Origin: Mariannaea sp. PMI_226
Taxonomy: Eukaryota; Ascomycota; Sordariomycetes; Hypocreales; Nectriaceae
Direction: 5' to 3'
Assembly: GCA_024336345.1 (NCBI GenBank)
Contig: JANFOG010000002.1
Location: 3,472,001 to 3,536,000, forward strand
DNA length: 64,000 bases
Below the pieces are notes generated by a model that saw only the letters and a program-made list of their open reading frames with translations, was not told the DNA's origin and made no database searches. A program made the translations under genes and the position numbers. Every line of letters starts with the position of its first letter. Position 1 is the first letter of the stretch. Of the stretch, positions 41,190-51,514 are shown in pieces.

Positions 41190-43733
41190 ATGGTTGCGTC
41201 AACGAAATCCAATCGTTCCCACACACCAAAAAAGCCCGCCTCGAGCGGGAACTTTGCAAAGAAGACTGCCAAGCCGAATGCTAGCATCCTCAGCTTCTTC
41301 AAGAAAGTTGAGAACAAAGAGGGATCCCTGTTTTTAGGGACGACATCGGAAACAATTTCGTACATCGAACAAGAAACCCACAACATAGACAACACCGACA
41401 ACACCGAACGATACAATGAGATTGAATCACCCAATAAGAAGAGGAGGCTGAGCCGAGAGCCTGAGGAGACACCACAACAACAATCGCCTATCAAAGAGGA
41501 GGAGTCCCCTACAAAGCTTGAACAATCGTCCCCGGATGGAAAAGCTGCGGCGACACCGAAACCCAAGCCTTCAGGAGCCCTCAAGTCACGGATCAAGACT
41601 GGCTTTGTGGTGGAATCAGATAGCGAAGACGAACTCGATGACTCGGTCGAACCTAGAAAATCCCCAACCACTAAAAGAACTCTGGAATGTGCGAAACCTC
41701 CCCCAACATTAGAGGTTCAACTAGACTGTTTTACTAAGGATGAAAAAAAGGACGAAGATGACAGCCCCTTGGCGCTAAAACAAGAAGATTCAATTGAAGA
41801 GCAGTTCAAGGATATTGGAAATTTCGATGATATATCTGGGCTTATCACAGACGACTTTGAGGGCGAAGAGATGAGGGAAATGCTCTTCATGAGGGAACAG
41901 GCCCGACTGGAGGCGGAAGAGAACGGAGGCTTCTCAGGAGAAGATCTGGCCGGCTACCCGGTTGGTGACGGCATGGTAGAAAGCTGTCCAATATGTGATG
42001 GCAGCCTAGATGGCATTTCACCAGATGAGGCGACTCGCCATGTCAACTCCTGTTTGGATGGTAACCCAATACCACTTCCTCAAAAGGAAGAGAGTCGGCA
42101 AGAACAAAAAGAGGAGCAAATGCAGGTTGACTCTGGGACACTTAGCAAAAGATTTGCTCGTGCTGCCGTCCCACGACCGGGTCAAGCTATACCTTTCGAG
42201 GTTCACCCAGCAAAGAACGAACCCAAGTCTGCGTTCTCAAAACTCATGTCCAACAATGCTGAAGATTCCGCTTGGGCAACTGCGGCTGCGGCTGAGCAAG
42301 AATCTCGAGGTCGGCAAGCATACCAGAGAACTTGCCCCTTTTATAAGATCATGCCCAACTTTTCCATTTGTGTAGACGCATTTCGGTACGGGGCTGTGGA
42401 AGGATGCAAAGCTTATTTTCTAAGCCACTTTCACAGCGATCACTACATTGGCCTCACAGCCAACTGGAGCCATGGTCCAATATACTGTAGCAAGGTTACC
42501 GGTAGTCTCGTGAAGCAACAACTTAGGACCGCTGCGAAATGGGTTATAGAGCTAGAGTTTGAGGAATCCTACGATATCCCAGGAACTGATGGAGCTAGAG
42601 TCACCATGATTCCGGCAAATCACTGTCCCGGCAGTTCGCTTTTCTTGTTCCAGAAAAGCTTGGGAAATGGCTCAAACAGCCGAGTACAGCGTATCCTTCA
42701 TTGCGGCGACTTTCGAGCTTGTCCCGCTCATGTTGAACATCCTCTTCTAAAACCCAACATTGTTGACTCTATATCCGGAAAGATCAAGCAGCAGAAGATT
42801 GATATATGTTATCTTGACACGACGTATCTCAATCCACGATATTCTTTCCCGCCACAAAACGACGTCATCAAAGCCTGCGCGGACCTTTGCGGTTCAATGT
42901 CTCCAAATCCCAACTGCAAAGATGATGTTTGGGACAAGTCGGCGAACACGTCTGGAACACCGGTCGTGAGCAGGTTCTTTCAAAGCATAACGACCAAGGA
43001 AGATACCCAGCCTGAACTGAAAGATGGGCGACGACAGCGACTCCTTGTAATTTGTGGCACCTATTCAATTGGAAAGGAGCGAATCTGTGTGGCAATTGCG
43101 AAGGCTTTGAATTCTAAGATATTTGCATCACCTGGGAAGATCAAGATTTGCAAGCAGCTCGGGGACCCAGAACTGGCTGCGCTTCTTACCTCTGACCCCA
43201 TAGAAGCACAAGTCCACATGCAGATGCTTATGGAGATTCGCGCTGAGACACTCCAGGAATATCTCAACAGCTACCGGCCTCACTTTAGCCGTATTGTCGG
43301 GTTCCGACCTAGTGGCTGGAACTTTCGGCCTGCTAATGGCAAAGCTATCAGTGCTTCCACTTCGCCAGGCAGCATTCAAACTGAGCATATCCTCCACGGC
43401 AAAGGTTGGCGCACACGGTTTGGCTACAAGGATTTCGTGGCGCAGAGAGGTAGCACGAAGGAAGCAATGTGCTTTGGAGTACCCTATTCTGAGCATAGCA
43501 GTTTCAGAGAACTAGCGATGTTTGTCATGAGTCTGAGGATTGAGAAGATAATACCAACTGTCAATGTAGGCAGCGCAAAGTCCAGAACCATGATGAAGGG
43601 TTGGATTGAGCGATGGATGTCGGAGCGGAGAAAAGGAGGATTAGTGACACCATTAATAGAAGGTCGGCATGAGGATGATAGTCAAGGCCTCTGGGAGGGG
43701 AAATCTGGCAAGGGTGGGGGTGCTTGGTGGTAA
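41190..43733 (+). CDS. PSO2: DNA interstrand-crosslink repair nuclease Pso2/Snm1
   Basis: Predicted 847-residue 5' exonuclease of the metallo-beta-lactamase/beta-CASP family that processes interstrand crosslinks; intronless. The N-terminus is basic with a PIP-box-like segment (SILSFFKK, Phe36-Phe37). A UBZ4-type zinc finger follows at about residues 265-290 (CPIC, then HVNSC). The nuclease core starts near residue 385 (KIMPNFSICVDAFRYG), with the metal motif SHFHSDH (about 412-418) and then NHCPGSS, HCGDFRA and YLDTTYLNP. The beta-CASP segment contains YSIGKER, and the end has GVPYSEHSSF. I prefer the ATG at 41190, which directly precedes the conserved-looking N-terminus. An in-frame ATG at 40926 would add 88 residues of leader-like sequence. 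Confidence 0.93.
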   Translation: MVASTKSNRSHTPKKPASSGNFAKKTAKPNASILSFFKKVENKEGSLFLGTTSETISYIEQETHNIDNTDNTERYNEIESPNKKRRLSREPEETPQQQSPIKEEESPTKLEQSSPDGKAAATPKPKPSGALKSRIKTGFVVESDSEDELDDSVEPRKSPTTKRTLECAKPPPTLEVQLDCFTKDEKKDEDDSPLALKQEDSIEEQFKDIGNFDDISGLITDDFEGEEMREMLFMREQARLEAEENGGFSGEDLAGYPVGDGMVESCPICDGSLDGISPDEATRHVNSCLDGNPIPLPQKEESRQEQKEEQMQVDSGTLSKRFARAAVPRPGQAIPFEVHPAKNEPKSAFSKLMSNNAEDSAWATAAAAEQESRGRQAYQRTCPFYKIMPNFSICVDAFRYGAVEGCKAYFLSHFHSDHYIGLTANWSHGPIYCSKVTGSLVKQQLRTAAKWVIELEFEESYDIPGTDGARVTMIPANHCPGSSLFLFQKSLGNGSNSRVQRILHCGDFRACPAHVEHPLLKPNIVDSISGKIKQQKIDICYLDTTYLNPRYSFPPQNDVIKACADLCGSMSPNPNCKDDVWDKSANTSGTPVVSRFFQSITTKEDTQPELKDGRRQRLLVICGTYSIGKERICVAIAKALNSKIFASPGKIKICKQLGDPELAALLTSDPIEAQVHMQMLMEIRAETLQEYLNSYRPHFSRIVGFRPSGWNFRPANGKAISASTSPGSIQTEHILHGKGWRTRFGYKDFVAQRGSTKEAMCFGVPYSEHSSFRELAMFVMSLRIEKIIPTVNVGSAKSRTMMKGWIERWMSERRKGGLVTPLIEGRHEDDSQGLWEGKSGKGGGAWW

Positions 43734-44158
43734 CGGATCTGCTCTAGATATATAGTCCTGCATGACATGTACTAAAGCGAATAGAAAGATGGTTCGCTGG
43801 GTTGGTTGACAAACTCTGAGTATCAACCTTTATTGGGTATTGCTCCTCTTACACTTCTTTCTTCAGCCAACCCTTCGTGGTGCAAAGAATATATCGCAGA
43901 CGTCACTATCAAGGCCGTATGTTTGTGGAGAAAGAAGAGCATTTCATTATCCATATCAGGAGCCAACGCCACATGAACCAAACCGTCGTCCCTTTTTTGG
44001 TCGATACACCACTCATTCATGCAATAGCCATGCTTTCCCAGACAGATCTACCATGGAGATGCCATCACGCTTCGAGAAATATCCTTTCTTTTTGTCGCTT
44101 CTCTGATGAGAAGGAGAGGACGAAAAGAAAAACGAAAAACCCAACAACAAAACTCCGC
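43734..44158. other. convergent 3' region PSO2 / LSM2
   Basis: No supported gene. ORFs at 43840-44239 overlap the LSM2 last exon and are shadows or noise. Confidence 0.5.
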
Positions 44159-44842
44159 TCACTTGGCCTTCGCCTGCTGAGCTGCTGCTTCTATATAAGA
44201 AATTTTGGTCAGCGTCACTCGTGGGCCTTATGTAGATAAAAAATTTTTTTCATAAATGACAGCACAGTGTTTGGCATGTCTTGTTTGACTCACCTCTTCG
44301 GGTCGCATCCTCCAGCAATTGTGTGTCCACAGAGGCGGCTGGCAAGTGGACGTATCTCACAACGGAGCCTCGGATGAAGACATTCTTGACGGAGCTCTTG
44401 ATGTGATTGGTTAGTGAAATTGATGTATGAATATATAAATAAAGAAAAAGGGAGGAAAAGAAGTGAGAGGAAGTCCATGGCTCGGGGGATAGTGAGTGAC
44501 GTTTCTTTCTCAACGTACAAGATGGGGGTACTTGAGCTCCTCGACAACCTGGATATCGTCCAGCTTGATGTTGAGGTACTGATCCACGCTCTTGAGGATA
44601 CCCTTGAGCTGAATGTCGTTCTTCAGCTCGACAGTGACCTCGTGGTCGATGAGAGTTTTGAAGAAGCTGTGATGCTGCGTCAGTTACGAAGAAAATACAG
44701 AAGCAACAACATCCATCTTAAATCCACAAAGGCCCTGAAGAAAACAAGATCTGCAGATAAAAATAAAAAATAAAAAGAAGAAATAAAAAGAAAGAAAAGA
44801 AAACGGCTCAGGGATCGCGGGGCTATACCTGAAGAAGAGCAT
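44159..44842 (-). CDS. LSM2: U6 snRNP / mRNA-decay protein Lsm2
   Basis: Predicted 98-residue Sm-fold protein, part of the Lsm1-7 (decay) and Lsm2-8 (U6 snRNA) rings. Exons on the minus strand are 44842-44829 (14 nt), 44666-44519, 44396-44294 and 44190-44159 (32 nt); every join is in phase. The product begins MLFFSFFKTLIDHEVTVELK. The Sm1 motif (VTVELKNDIQLKGILKSVDQYLNI, in part) and Sm2 motif (VFIRGSVVRYVHLP) are complete, and the end DATRREAAAQQAKAK resembles other Lsm2 tails. The first and last exons are too short to be seen as ORFs and were placed from splice sites and family sequence. The first intron falls at the same aligned position as in SMD1. Confidence 0.95.
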
Positions 44843-45764
44843 GGTGGGCGGTCGTTGAGTGAGTGAGAGGAGGATTGGCGAGGAAGGGTAATCTTGCTGG
44901 GCGTTCTTTTCTCCGAAACTTCCTTTCAGCCCTCTAGAGTAATAATACGGACTCTATTGTTGGTGTATTGTCGAGCGAGACTTTTACATAAATCGGATGT
45001 GCGCTGTCCTGGGGAGCAATTGAAACGTCGACGGGTTGGTGATGCAAGCTTCGGCGCTGATTGATTGCCTTTTCCCTTGGCTGGACCTGGAACCGCAACC
45101 CCAGTTTCTCGGTCACGTGACCCGCTTCTGAAGTCGAATTGCTTCCAAGTCAAACCATTGCCAAAAAGAAAAACGACAAGAATAGTTGGAGAAACAATGA
45201 AAGGATTATCACAATTTCTAATATGCTCTTTGTGGATAAACCAAGAAAACAAATCGCTTGTGCTTCCTGAATTTTTTTCCTATCGACACAATATTTCTGG
45301 TGGTATTTTGCACTTTTTTTTTTTTTGGTTCCCGAAGCAATTGTACTTGCGTGAAGCTACACGGCTCCCATGTAGTAGGTAGTTTTACCTACAGTACTAC
45401 ACCAACTCTTCTCTAGACCTGGATTATTTTCCCAGGTGCATGTGCACCACAGAAGGTGGTGACATATCATGCTCTTCTAAGTAAAGGGGGAACTTGTACT
45501 CTCCTACTATCTGCTGCTGTCCTAATCCATCCCCCCCCCCGGGTATTCCTTCATCTTCATCTTCATCTGTACCCTTCCACTCCCCCTTTCCCGCATTCCC
45601 ATTTCCAAGACTATGCAAGCCAATGGGGCTAAATAAAGCTCTGCAAATGCTTCGCTATCCCAGCGATGATCCACCGAACGCCTCGCGGATGTAGCAAAAT
45701 GATGATTTCTCTTCCATTCTTTCTTCGTCAAAATCGTAATAGTATTGACACACAAGGTTTTTGT
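44843..45764. promoter_or_regulatory. LSM2 upstream region and CUL3 3' flank
   Basis: No supported gene. A TAGGTAGTTTTACCTA inverted motif lies at 45376-45391. T-runs are at 45310-45326, a C-run is at 45532-45540 and tandem CTTCAT units start near 45551. Small ORFs here are noise. Confidence 0.45.
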
Positions 45765-48508
45765 TTAGGCAACGTAGCGATAGAGCGACGGGGAACCGTC
45801 CTCGTCCGGCCTCTCGAGATACTCTCTCGCAATGAGATCTTCGATTCGTTTCTTGATGAGTGGTACGTCAGGTCGGAAACGGCCCGAGAGTTGCGCAAGA
45901 ACCTCAAGGACGAGCTGCTGGTGGGCAAGTTCTTTACGGGACCTATAAAAGTTGTGAGTATATGACCTTTCTCGTCACGACAATACAAAAAAGAGAGAGA
46001 AAGGGGAGAACGGCATTGATGGGGAAATAGTGCAGTTATACTCACTTCATGATTCTCACAATTGCTGCATCGACAATGTGAGCCCTCGTCTGGTTATTCT
46101 TGTCCTCGGTGTGCTTCCTCTCGATAGGGTCCTCAACCTTGGAGACTGCATTGATGATGGGAGCCTTGATCCTGATTGCTTTGCTTTGGAATGCTGCGTT
46201 GAAAGAAAACTTGTCTCCCGTCTTGATCGACTTTGTAAGAGGCTCCTTGAGCAAGACGCGAGATTTTGGCGCGACAGCAATCGCGGTCAAAGTTCTCATG
46301 AGATCCGGAGTTGATATGGTGGTCTTTTCCTGAATCTCCTCAAAGGAAAGCCATTCAGATTCCTCAAGGTCGTTGAACAGAAGCAAAATGACCATGGCAA
46401 AAGTCGGCACATTGATCTCATATCTGCGCTCCCGAGCCAACGCACCAGATTTGCCAGGAATGGCAGGGAATGTACATTTGACATCGGCACTTCCCGTTGT
46501 GCCAATCCAGGTCAGCTTGCGGCCATTACGATTCGTCAGGTAGAACTGCTCAAAGCTCGCCTGCAGACGCTTGACCTCAGGCGGGTACGTGCACGTAACT
46601 CGCGATCCTTCGCCAATCTGAGCCGTTCGTCCCATAACCTCGGGAGGCCAGTAGTTCGTGGTGAGGACGTTGATGTTCAGATCGATAGTCTTACTACCAT
46701 CACTGACTGAGCGTATATGATCGCGATAGTTTGTAGTAAGCTCGGAAGAGGTGAGAAGGTCTCTGAACATGCCCTCAAACTTGCTTGTAAACTGCTGGCC
46801 CATTTCCTGCTTCATACGCGAAATGATCTGCTTCTCAACATCATGGCTTTCTGACTTCCCGTGAAGAAGTCGTCTTGCTAGATGTCGTTGGTAATAAGTC
46901 TGAAACATGTCTTTATCCTGAAGATAACGAATCAGGACGATTGCCTTCTCTAATACCACGTCAACCTCAGCTTCTGTTTTCCCCTTAATACCTCTCTTTA
47001 GATTGTCATCAATAAAGAGAGAAACATATTCTGAGCTCCGGCTAAATAGGTTGATGAAGTCCGAAAAGCTTTTGGTAAGGGCACTCTGAATGATTAAATC
47101 ATCCTGGAAGCACTGGGTTAAGAAGTTATCGAATTTGTCCTTTAGACGCAGGACATCATCTACCCATTTGATTGCCGCGGCGGTTTGCTGAGCTGCTGGA
47201 TTTAGTGTCTTGGCCTTGTCTCCTTCGCCAGCGTCGTCGCCATCACCGTGGGCTGTGGAAAAATCAGTGTTCTTTAGAGTTGTCTCGATTTCCAGTCCAA
47301 GTTCCACAACACGTTTTTGAAGAATGTCTCGAAGTGCCTCCTTTTTCTCATCCACTCTAGAAATCAGGCGGTATAAAATGGAGAGGTCGGTAAGTTTGTC
47401 ATTGTCAATCATCCACTTCAACCCGCTGCCCTCCATGGCCAAGAAATCTGAGAGATGGGCGATAATAAGCTCGTTTTCGATAGTATGGCTCACTTTTGGC
47501 CCTGTTTCCAGTTCAATAGTCGTTCCACATCTATCAATCTCCTCATTGAGTCGTTTCTGCGTGTGCCGTAACCAGGTACCAGCATCCGATTCTCGTAGAA
47601 GCCGTTGGCATTCCCTAGAGTAGAAAGCCTTGCTGTTATCTAAGAACCGAGGCTCGAATACAGTCAGATATAATTTGTCGTTCTCATTTTCTTCTTCAGT
47701 TTCGTAAAGGCAGGTGAGCATTCGACTGCAACTTCGGATCAGATTGCGGTCAATCACATCTCCCTCACGCTCCATATCAATTTGATCAAGGATGACCGAT
47801 ATTAGAATGTCGATAACCTTGTCTTTAGTATTTCCAATTTTGGAAGACCGTAAGATGTGGTCTCGGAAGAGAGCGATTGTGGTTGAGAAAATAGACACTC
47901 GTTGCGATTCAAGTTGGGTGTATCCGCGGTCAAGATACATGAGGATATCAGCCGTCATATTCATTGACGTGTTGTGATCTTCCCATGTATCTCGAAGCCC
48001 CTTGAGGAACTTTTCTCCCGTCTGCCGTCTTTCGTTGACTGATGCTGCGGAGATTCGATCGACGCCGATGTTGATGAGGCTCTTCGTGACCAAAACCGCA
48101 ATCTTGGGAATGACATGATCCTTGAACCATTGTTCCTCGAACCCTTTAACTCGGTCATACAAATCTCCTCCCTTCTTCTTAAGTACGATCTTATAGGCTG
48201 CTCGATAGAGTTCCTCAAAGGAAAGTCGGCTGCAGTTCTTGTTATGAATATCGCGGAGCGCTTCCTCGAGTGAGGCCCAGCAGGCTTCAAAATCGGCGTC
48301 ACCGGCTCCATTCGGCTGTTGCAAGGGAAAGTCAGTCATGTTTCTTTTTGGATGACAGGCTAGCATAAATTATCGAAGCCGAGACGGAGACGGCGTTCGA
48401 TTTTTTGTTTTCTTTCGGTCCGTGGCTTGGGGAGTCACTTACACGGACGATGCGACGAGGGGCACGAATCCGTCCGGCCCGCCCGGCACCACCACGTCCA
48501 GAAATCAT
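45765..48508 (-). CDS. CUL3: cullin-3, scaffold of BTB-type ubiquitin ligases
   Basis: Predicted 837-residue cullin. Exons on the minus strand are 48508-48443, 48315-46046 and 45942-45765, and all phases close. The first exon gives a basic N-terminal tail ([11 protein letters not shown]) joined to [20 protein letters not shown], and [18 protein letters not shown] marks cullin-3. Cullin repeats are followed by the cullin-homology domain ([31 protein letters not shown]), which binds the RING protein Rbx1. The neddylation site IVRIMK ends exon 2: Lys779 is encoded by AA|G across the last intron. The final exon supplies the winged-helix WHB domain ending LYRYVA. The partner E1 subunit gene UBA3 lies in this window. 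Confidence 0.96.
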
Positions 48509-49315
48509 AGCTGCGGGCCTGCTTTTCGTATTTGAACTCGGCGGTGGTGTCGCCTCGAAAAAGGTCTGTTGTCGTGGTTAAAGGCGCAAGCCGCAACAGC
48601 GACGAGCGAGCCTCACCGTGAAGTTGGAGGTGGTGGGGTAAACGATACCAAGCACTGTCGCTGGTCCCTGAGCCAGATCACGAAGTCGCCAAGGTGTGTA
48701 AGGTCAGGTACGGCCAAATTAGAGCAGTATCGGAGGAGTTAAGACTGCTGAATAGACTGTAGATGATAGAAGGTAGCTCGGGGACAGGCGACAGGCCGGC
48801 TTTGGGGTGTTTGTCATGGTGCAGGTTGAAAGGCACCGGAATTTGTAGACAACTCCGCTGAAGAATCCGCGTTAATGTACTTCGCTGGTAGTTAGGTTAG
48901 GTTAGTTGAGCTGCTCCATGAACTCCCCTACCTTACCTTACGTTAACGGGGGGGGGGGGGGGGCGACAGGCTTATCGATAAAAAGGTAACGGCGGCTCTA
49001 CTGGAATGAGGTACCGAGATACCTTGGCTCTGCACTCCCAGCCGCCCACTCGCCTCCAAGTTTATGCTCTCACCTCATGTACAACGATAATCAAAAGTAC
49101 CTAACCTACAAACTTGGGAGCAACCCATTTTGCGTCACGTGCACCAAGCAAGAAGCTCCGACCTTCATTTTTCCGACCGACAATTTCGCAGGGCTGGTGC
49201 AGCTTCAGCCTCGACGCCTAGAAGGACGACGAAAGCGCCGCCTCCACCTTTCACGACACATTCCCCTCTACCACTTCCTACTCGATCCCCTATCCATCCA
49301 AAGCCAGCCGCCAAA
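48509..49315. promoter_or_regulatory. divergent promoter region CUL3 / SMD1
   Basis: 807 bp between the start codons. It contains GGTTAGGTTAG at 48894-48904, CCTACCTTACCTTACG near 48927-48942 and a 16-G run at 48948-48963. Pyrimidine-rich sequence precedes SMD1. No gene is supported; ORFs at 49077-49333 overlap the SMD1 start. Confidence 0.5.
48948..48963 (+). repeat. poly(G) run of 16
   Basis: Sixteen consecutive G in the CUL3/SMD1 divergent region. A likely length-variable homopolymer that could also be an assembly uncertainty. Confidence 0.8.
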
Positions 49316-49894
49316 ATGAAGCTCGTTCGGTAAGAAATTTACTCCTGCTTGCCGCTCGCATTGCGTTGAGCTCCCCTCACAAACATGAGAGCTCCGAGAC
49401 TAACTTGTCGCGACTAGATTCCTGATGAAATGTGCCAACGAGACGGTGACAATTGAATTGAAAAATGGTATGTTTATTATTATTTTTGCCCTTTACCACA
49501 TTCTACTGCCTATTTCCATAATTTTCTTTTTTTGTCCGCTTGTGAGCGGCGCGGCTTGAAATAAAGCAGAATCGCTGACACTACACCTTCAAAAGGCACC
49601 ATCGTCCATGGCACAATCGCTTCCGTCTCTCCTCAGATGAACACCGCTCTTCGCAATGTCAAGATGACTATCAAGGGCCAAGACCCTATCCACCTCGACA
49701 CCATGAACATCCGTGGCTCCACGATCCGATACTTCATCCTCCCCGACTCTCTACCCCTCGACACTCTCCTCATTGACGACTCGGCCAAGCCCAAGAACAA
49801 GGCCCGCAAGGAGGCTGATCGAGGAGGCCGTGGTGGACGAGGCAGAGGAGTTGGCAGGGGTCGTGGCCGTGGCCGTGGACGAGGACGACCTTAG
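49316..49894 (+). CDS. SMD1: spliceosomal core protein Sm D1
   Basis: Predicted 120-residue Sm-fold protein of the U1, U2, U4 and U5 snRNP rings. Exons are 49316-49329 (14 nt), 49418-49467 and 49596-49894; joins are in phase. The product begins [20 protein letters not shown], then [20 protein letters not shown], and the Sm2 motif [19 protein letters not shown]. The tail consists of Arg-Gly repeats ([10 protein letters not shown] type), which in the family receive symmetric dimethylarginine and bind SMN/Tudor proteins. Length agrees with the family (about 119). It is divergent from CUL3 and convergent with MTQ2. Confidence 0.96.
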
Positions 49895-50172
49895 ACGGGA
49901 GGTCTTAATCTAATGAGGAGGACGTTTATATTAGAATAGGAATGTTTTGAATCATGGGGGGGTGATCAGATGTCTCGACGAGGGATATCTAAGTGCAAAT
50001 CTGGAATCTGGCGTTTGGGATGCTTTGCCATAAAATAACTGTATGAATCATCATCGGCGGGTGGGTATTGCTTTGGTATGGAAAGATATCTAAAATACAT
50101 GCTCTTGCACGCCACCACCAACGTCGCCCTCTTTTTCTTTAACCTCGATCCTATTTTCATCTTTTTCCTTTC

Positions 50173-50934
50173 TTACTTCAATGCAGCAATATCCCGCCAT
50201 ATCCGCACAACCTGCAACTTTTCCCATCCGGCCTGCTTCCCACTGGAACGAACGGTCAGGACTCTCCATTCAGGACCGAACGCCTGGATGTGCTTCTTCA
50301 CCTCTTCCGGCTTGTTCTGCGCACAGAGGAGGATGTAGGCTGCGCCGCGTGATGAGAGAATACGGGGCAACGCTTCAATGAGCCGGTCCGTAGTCTCCAT
50401 ACCGTCTCGCCCACCTGCGTACGACAAGGCCAACAGATACGAATCATCGTCGAAGGAGGGATTCGTCCCTGTGGACAGGTCGTCGGCGGCAAAGGCTTCC
50501 GGGCGAACAGGCATCTCGGGCGTAGGTACGTACGGCGGGTTGAAGATGAGAAGATCAATGGAGCCTTCCCTCCACGGCGAAGTCAGATCGCCCTTGCACG
50601 AGCCCAGATACATGCCGTGAGTACCAGCATTGTCGAGTTGGGCCTTTGCAGCGGTGGCGATAGTTGCCCGGCACGCAAATGCGTTCATATCAACGCCCGC
50701 GGTGAGGACGTGTCGATGGCCAAAGATTGTCGCCGCGTGTGCGTGGACAAATGAGATGACGACGCCAGATCCGGTGCCAACTTCCACCACCAAGGGCGCC
50801 GTCTCAGGAAAGGCGGCCTGGAGGAAGTTCTTCTCAGTGTCTGATGAGAGTGTGTCTAGGAGCAGGTATGAGTCTTCTGCAGGTTCGTAAACCCGTTCAT
50901 AGGGCACGTGTGAGGTATCAGGAGTAGGCAGCAT
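50173..50934 (-). CDS. MTQ2: eRF1 glutamine N5-methyltransferase Mtq2/N6AMT1
   Basis: Predicted 253-residue SAM-dependent methyltransferase, single exon. With Trm112 this family methylates the GGQ glutamine of release factor eRF1. Visible motifs are YEPAEDSYLLLD near the start, the SAM loop VVEVGTGSG (about 49-57) and the catalytic NPPY at 132-135 in LLIFNPPYVPTPE. An in-frame ATG at 51036 would add 34 residues (MPLHSSSIDF...) before MLPTPDTSHVPYERVYEP; the family start and the sequence character favour 50934. The neighbouring SMD1 ends 278 bp away on the other strand. Confidence 0.94.
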   Translation of the reverse strand: MLPTPDTSHVPYERVYEPAEDSYLLLDTLSSDTEKNFLQAAFPETAPLVVEVGTGSGVVISFVHAHAATIFGHRHVLTAGVDMNAFACRATIATAAKAQLDNAGTHGMYLGSCKGDLTSPWREGSIDLLIFNPPYVPTPEMPVRPEAFAADDLSTGTNPSFDDDSYLLALSYAGGRDGMETTDRLIEALPRILSSRGAAYILLCAQNKPEEVKKHIQAFGPEWRVLTVRSSGKQAGWEKLQVVRIWRDIAALK

Positions 50935-51514
50935 TTTGAAATCGTAATTTGTTGGCTGTGTTAGTTGCCTCTTCAATAGAAATTGCTTCAAAAGTGTGAC
51001 CAAAAGAAAATCAATTGAGCTTGAGTGGAGAGGCACGTGATGTGGTCAACTATTGAATAAGTTACTTGAACATGAAAAGTATTCATAAGTCTCAGTCAGA
51101 AGAAGAAATTTAGAGGGAACCATGAAACCATTCACATGTCTCTTGGGTTCTGTCCATTCATGAGCCCTTCATTTTCTTGGCTGGGAGGAGCACATGAGCC
51201 CAATGTTGCAACGAAAACCGTGGAAACCATCAATCAAGGTGTCTCTGACACCAGTAATGTGGATTTTTACCACGCATCTTCCCTAACACCAGGTTAAGTA
51301 CTAAATGACTTCGTTTTTAAGTAGATTGGAGCAAAAGTGTGCTCAAATGTAAATTTCTTTGCCATCCTCATGTTACGCGGTTATGATGGGATACTAGGAG
51401 TTCTATACCGGAGCCTCAACCATGCTCAGTCGAAATCGAGAACAAGAAAAAAAAACCAACCCCATTTTCTTTTCAAGCCCAGGACCTGCTGATGCACTCC
51501 CTATTCTCTCCCTA
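50935..51514. other. intergenic region
   Basis: AT-rich sequence between MTQ2 (upstream side) and the end of the Cys-rich gene. No gene is supported. Confidence 0.5.

Noticed and set aside
44414..44773. 119-codon + strand ORF
   Set aside because: Antisense shadow of LSM2 exon 2 and its introns.
48316..48366. [17 protein letters not shown] as the N-terminus of CUL3
   Set aside because: This is intron sequence ending in the branch site and AACAG acceptor; the true first exon (48508-48443) supplies the basic tail.
50935..51036. 34-residue N-terminal extension of MTQ2
   Set aside because: Mtq2-type sequence starts shortly after the ATG at 50934 and the extension has no family features; kept only as an alternative start.
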